DNA from: Ligustrum vulgare
Lineage: Eukaryota > Streptophyta > Magnoliopsida > Lamiales > Oleaceae
Direction of reading: 5' to 3'
Length of the DNA: 64,000 nt
NCBI GenBank assembly: GCA_963555705.1
Contig: OY743177.1
Span: forward strand, 53,886,096-53,950,095
The position numbers and the translations under genes were made by a program. This document shows positions 59,602 to 64,000 of the stretch, in pieces. The notes below the pieces were generated by a model. The model ran no database searches, had not been told where the DNA came from, and was given only the letters and a program-made list of their open reading frames with translations. The first letter of the stretch is position 1; each line of letters starts with the position of its first letter.

Positions 59602-62185
59602 AATAAAATGCATCAACATTAGGTAATTAACACGAAATCACTTACGCACATTAATTTCACATTAACTTTCTACTTTCATGAAAATAGGAGAAGTTTACTT
59701 ACATGACATCCTTAGTATTTACCGTTATCTGGATTTGCAAGTGGAAGAGTCTCAGATGCCCATGACGTCAATGTACCCAATAATCCTAATTTATATCAAT
59801 TCATTAAATAAAATATAATTTCAGTTCAAAATCACATTTAAAACTCCTAACCGAGGTCAAGACTTCCATGTGACTTACAATTTAACTCAAACGTGTCCTT
59901 AAGCCATGATTAATGCATATAATATTATATTCAAAACGAGGGATCCAATTACATGCACTTACGAGTTTTTTATCATTCATTTATTCAAATGTAAGTTGCA
60001 ATATTTAGCTTAACCTAAACTTTACAAAATTTCTCGATTAAAAATCCCGTTATTAAGAGTTTGAAGATACTCAAATATGTTCGTCAATTTAAATCTTGAA
60101 TCAAACAAAACCTCATAATCTTAATTTCAAAGGTTGAAAATAAACATTTATAATTCGAAATTTAAAGTAAAATTTCAAACAAAGTATCATAGTCTTAAAA
60201 ACCCAAATTCTGAAATCCAATACACAATTACATAATTTTCCACAACTGAAAATATTCCTTGAACATGAGCAGCACATGGATGCGTATATAACCATCCACA
60301 CAGAGAAAGTGTGTTGCTCTTTTTGGAAAGTAATAAAAAGTGTTTCTAATCTATTACAATTCTTTTAACCAAAACGATGTCGTTACATTGAGTCTTCAAC
60401 AATGTCATTTCAACCTAGTCCAATTTCAATTTTCTGTTAATTACGGTTGACTGCTTCTTCCCCAATTCCCCTGGTCTGTCATCTTCTTCTTCCTCTTTTG
60501 CCCCCACTGACTTCTCACTTGACACTGCACCGACGATATCTAGACTCCTTTTGACAGAGTTTCAATAGCGAGCCTCGCCATTGCGGGTTGATTAAGTGGT
60601 GGTGGGATGAGGTGGAGGTGGAGGTGGAGTTGGAGATGAGGGTGTTGGAGGCAGCCGATGATGCAGGTGATGCTAGCATTGGTCTAGATGTTTTGCAAAT
60701 AAAATATTTGTTGTGGTTAGGTTTATGTGGTGGTGGTGCGGGTGGGCAACGGTCGGTGTTTATGCTTTTGGAGGGGATAGCCATTATTAGATGGTCTTCT
60801 TTGTGTTTTTGCATATGGGGTAGTGGTGTGTAGTAGTTTGGTGATCGTGGTGGTGTTTGGGATTTTTTTGGTGGGTGGTGGTGATGGTTGCAAGTGATCG
60901 TGGTGGTGGTTGGTGTAGTGCTGTTGGTGGTGGTGGTATCTGATCAAATATATTGATTAATATGTGACCAACTATATAATCGTAACCTAAAAACTCGATA
61001 ATTTGTAACTGAAAAATAATTTGTAACCAACTAATTTGAAAATATGTGGCCGAGTAAATAAATTGTGACCTATCAAATATTTTGATTGTGACCATGAAAT
61101 AATCTTTGATCAAAATATTGACTAATTGTGACTTTGTGTGACTTGTGACGAGTATAAGATGTGACCAATTATTAGATAATTGTGACCAAAATATTGATTA
61201 ATTGTAACTTTGTGTGATGAGTACATGATGTGACTAGTTTATTAGGTAATTGTAACCAAAATACTGACTAATTGTGACTCTCAGAGACTTGGGATGACTG
61301 ACGAGTACGGAATGTGACCGTTTGATTTACATCAACCGTGATCAACTATGAGTTTGCGGGTGGGATGGGGTAGGGTGGGGTAAATTTTGCCACTAAATTT
61401 GCAATTGTGACCGAATTGTGACTGTGTGATCAGTTGTGACTTTGCGGGGTGGGTGGGGTTGGAGTGGGTTTTGCGATTAAATTTGTAATTGTGACTGAAA
61501 TGTGACTTCATGTGACCAACTGTGACTTTTTAGGTGCGGGTGGGGTGGAATTTGAGATATATTTGTAATTGTAACGAATTACGACTTTACCCCTCTATGT
61601 GGAAGAACTACATGATGGAAAACAATTCGGTGCCAGTTTGAAGACGGAGGCTTGAAAGAGGATTGTCACCACTCTCTCCTCCTATTTCGACGACCTTTGT
61701 TCAGACAGCCAAGTAAGGAACTTCTGGCATTCACAGAAGAGCCCGTGGAGCATTGCAAATTCCCTTTCATCGACAATGAGGGTTGGTTTCGACTCTTTTT
61801 GCGACAGCATTTTCGGTTTACGATACCTTGTGGGAGGAAGCGGTCAAGGTAAGTTCACTTCCCTTTGTGATTTCACAGTGTCATTTTCACGGGTATCTGG
61901 AAATTCTTAGTTTTTTAATGATTGGATCTTTTAGATGTTACTGGATGTTTGGATATTTATGTTTATTGCGTATATATTTTTATTGTTAGCCCAAGATTAA
62001 CTAACCAAGAGGGGGGTTAATTGATTATAAAACATTTTCGATAAATAATCTCAAAACAAAAGCTAATAAATACTATCTTTTGACTATGTTATATGGTTGA
62101 ACCGCTCGTAATCTGCACGATAGATAAATTTAATAGAGTTAAAACCAATGATGCAGGGTAGAAAATAAAGGGAAAATACTTAAAG
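59602..62185. other. Non-coding stretch, GTG-rich and TGTGACC-rich low complexity
   Basis: About 60590-60950 is rich in GTG/GAG triplets; open frames there are low-complexity. About 61030-61580 is a diverged array of AATTGTGACC-, TTTGTGTGAC- and GATGTGACC-type units, similar in style to 31560-32240. 61640-61860 has an open frame (MKEDCHHSLLLFRRPLFRQP at its start) with no recognised similarity. No convincing gene. Confidence 0.4.
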
Positions 62186-62470
62186 TACGTAAAGCTGCAT
62201 CAATTGTGACTTCGGGGACCAGATCATCCTTAAAATACTGTCAAGAGCAAGATACCCAAAAACAATGGATCTTCCACTCCTTGATGGAGTCTGGAAGACC
62301 CTTAATTAGGTCCCCCTCCTTGCTTAGGGCGAGCACTGGAATAGTAGAAATCAAAATTCTTCCCTTGTGTTTAAAGCCATATGGGGAGTGAAATTCCTCT
62401 ACTATAAGCTCCCCAAAACCCAAATCTTTCCAAAGCACAATCATCCATATTAATGTCATCCATCCATTGG
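62186..62470 (-). pseudogene. Antisense retrotransposon-borne protein fragment
   Basis: The minus strand is protein-like: VLALSKEGDLIKGLPDSIKE, then WKIHCFWVS, resembling the 'LPxSNKxWKxRFFFV' block of a protein common in plant Gypsy elements, often in antisense orientation to the LTRs in the Tat lineage (additional ORF). It sits upstream of a plus-strand polypurine tract and LTR, the Tat arrangement. Stops border it. Similarity is from memory of the pattern. Confidence 0.4.
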
Positions 62471-63391
62471 GAGTAAGTTGGAATGGTGCTATTCTTCATG
62501 ATTGAAAAAACTTCCTAATAACAAGGGAGAGGTACCTGTACATGACCAACTGGAGGATCACAAGCTCTATCCTAAAAAAGAGCCAGTTCATCCTCTTCCG
62601 GAATCCTAAATTTCTTTCTTTGAAATTTCAGATCTCCCTCCTTTACAATCGTCTCATATTTTTTAGCCTCCTACTCCTACAAAGTTGGGAGGGAGGCAAA
62701 CATTCCCTCACTAAAAGAGTGACCTATTTTCTCCAGTAACCTCCTTGAGGCTATAGTAACCTTTTTCTCTATAAGGGTTTACTGCCATCAACGGAGAAGC
62801 CCTTAGGGCTTCCACAGGTTGATCACTAAAACCTTCCCCTGTATCTTTCTTCACTCATATTTACTCAAATAATTAAAAAACTCCAACAAGTTACCAGGAT
62901 ATTTATCAAAAAACGAAAAAGAGACTGCTAAAAGTTAACAAAAAGAAAAAAGAGGAATCTACTCAAATTTATACCTTAGAAATGGGTCAGGAGGTACTCG
63001 TGCAGATGTCGCCAGAAAAAATGGGGTTGCAGGGAAAGTGTATCAATATAAACGAAGATTTCGCCGAAGAAGATGAAAAAAGGTAAACAAAATGAAAAGT
63101 AAAAATGGAAATGACATTTTTTTAACCTTTTTAGGGAAATTTTTCCGACCGTTAGATGCAACAATCTAACTGATGGATTTTCTTGAAAAGAATTCGAATC
63201 AACAAAAAGAAATGCCAAAGACACCCTTTTCCTTGAAACCCTAGATTGTCACAAATAATGTGATGTAACGGTTAAATGATGATTACTTAGAAACAAGTAA
63301 AGCATATTGGGAAATGGGAGCAGGCAACTGTCAAAATTAAGAGATAAAAGGTCCAAATCGAACTCATTCAATTTGAACCTTGGGGGGCAAT
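62471..63391 (+). other. 3' untranslated part of a probable Gypsy element, ending in a polypurine tract
   Basis: No intact frame. 62560-62680 minus strand may continue the antisense protein remnant. The stretch ends in TTGGGGGGCAA (63380-63390), a polypurine tract. Confidence 0.5.
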
Positions 63392-64000
63392 TGTTGGTAT
63401 ACTTATCAGATTTCAAAGCCTAATTCAGAAGTCAAGGCCTAAGAAGGATTTCAAAGCCTAAGGTGCAAAGTCTAGTATTATTCTGTTACAATTTTAAAAG
63501 AAGGGGTTCGCATTTAGGAGTCCATCATCTATACAAAATGGATATGTTACAAAGCCGACAAAGCCTACCTCGAAAATACGAATTACGACCTTATAGATAT
63601 GACCTCGCTATTCTGGGTAGCGATTTTATATTCAGTTATGTAATAACTGAGCTGAAGATCCTTACCTCCAACAAGAACTCAACAGTTGTACAGTGCTTAT
63701 ACAAATTGACAAGTAGGTTGCATTGACCCACAACCATGGAAAAAGGACCACATTATCCCCTTATCTTCGCAAAGACACGACCTCTACAATTGCAGCTCTA
63801 CGTAATCAATAGAGGGACCCGCCAAGAAGTATCAAAATTCCAATTTAGGCAACTATTCATCATTACAGATATTGGAAATAATGAAAATATCCATTTTTAG
63901 TTACAGTAAACCCTAGATTTCATCTATAAATTAATAGAAAGGTTATTTGTATTGTAAGATATATGAAAGATCTTGGGAATAAAATTTCTTAATTAATTTG
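63392..64000 (+). repeat. Start of a 3' LTR, continues past the window
   Basis: TGTTGGTATACTTATC follows the polypurine tract. Within it are direct repeats of TTTCAAAGCCTAA (63411, 63450), a TATAAATTAATAG box at about 63924 and AATAAAATTTC at about 63979 near the end. No CA end or PBS is seen before 64000. Confidence 0.65.

Noticed and set aside
60515..61113. Several minus-strand frames rich in His, Pro and Thr
   Set aside because: By-products of GTG/CAC low complexity on the opposite strand.

Overview
The window is nuclear DNA of a flowering plant, most likely a eudicot. It is very AT-rich, crowded with LTR retrotransposons, Helitrons and TIR elements, and holds one recognisable host gene with plant-type introns. 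I cannot name the species.

Layout. 1-4672: an snRNA-promoter-like motif with stacked hairpins, then a decayed plus-strand Copia pol remnant split by a hAT-like insertion, ending in an LTR start. 4683-6520: a fold-back Mutator-like element with arms of about 0.9 kb and a perfect 10-bp target duplication. 8586-10827: a complete gag-only LTR retrotransposon (TR-GAG type), one LTR of which carries an exact 33-bp inversion relative to the other. 10961-15401: two related TIR elements; the second holds a complete non-autonomous Helitron (12179-14147) made largely of tandem repeats.

15575-31100: endogenous pararetrovirus (Caulimoviridae) sequence in two copies. Copy A is interrupted by a 7.75-kb TIR element (19353-27102, TAA target duplication, PIF/Harbinger-like), and copy B lies inside that element. 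Copy B supplies the uninterrupted counterpart of the insertion site. The order is small ORFs, coat-like protein with a zinc knuckle, movement protein, a first D-T-G motif, a second D-T-G protease, RT-RNase H, and (copy A only) a distal ORF and a promoter-like stretch. Both copies are disabled by stops, frameshifts, deletions and insertions.

31100-46240: repeat-derived DNA, a hAT-type MITE, a Helitron 3' fragment, a decayed plant-mobile-domain-like pseudogene, a decayed minus-strand Copia element (39037-44218) and a second hAT MITE. 46503-52159, minus strand: a six-exon gene for a Werner-type (WEX) 3'-5' exonuclease with all DEDDy motifs visible; a 218-bp exon-like open stretch of unknown identity follows its stop codon. 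52269-55688: a minus-strand Helitron with a plus-strand Helitron nested in it. 58.5-64 kb: LTR-like sequence, low-complexity stretches, and the 3' part of a probable Tat-type Gypsy element with an antisense coding remnant and a 3' LTR running off the window.

Only the WEX gene looks like a working cellular gene. The rest is mainly a layered record of insertions, and the nesting gives their relative ages.
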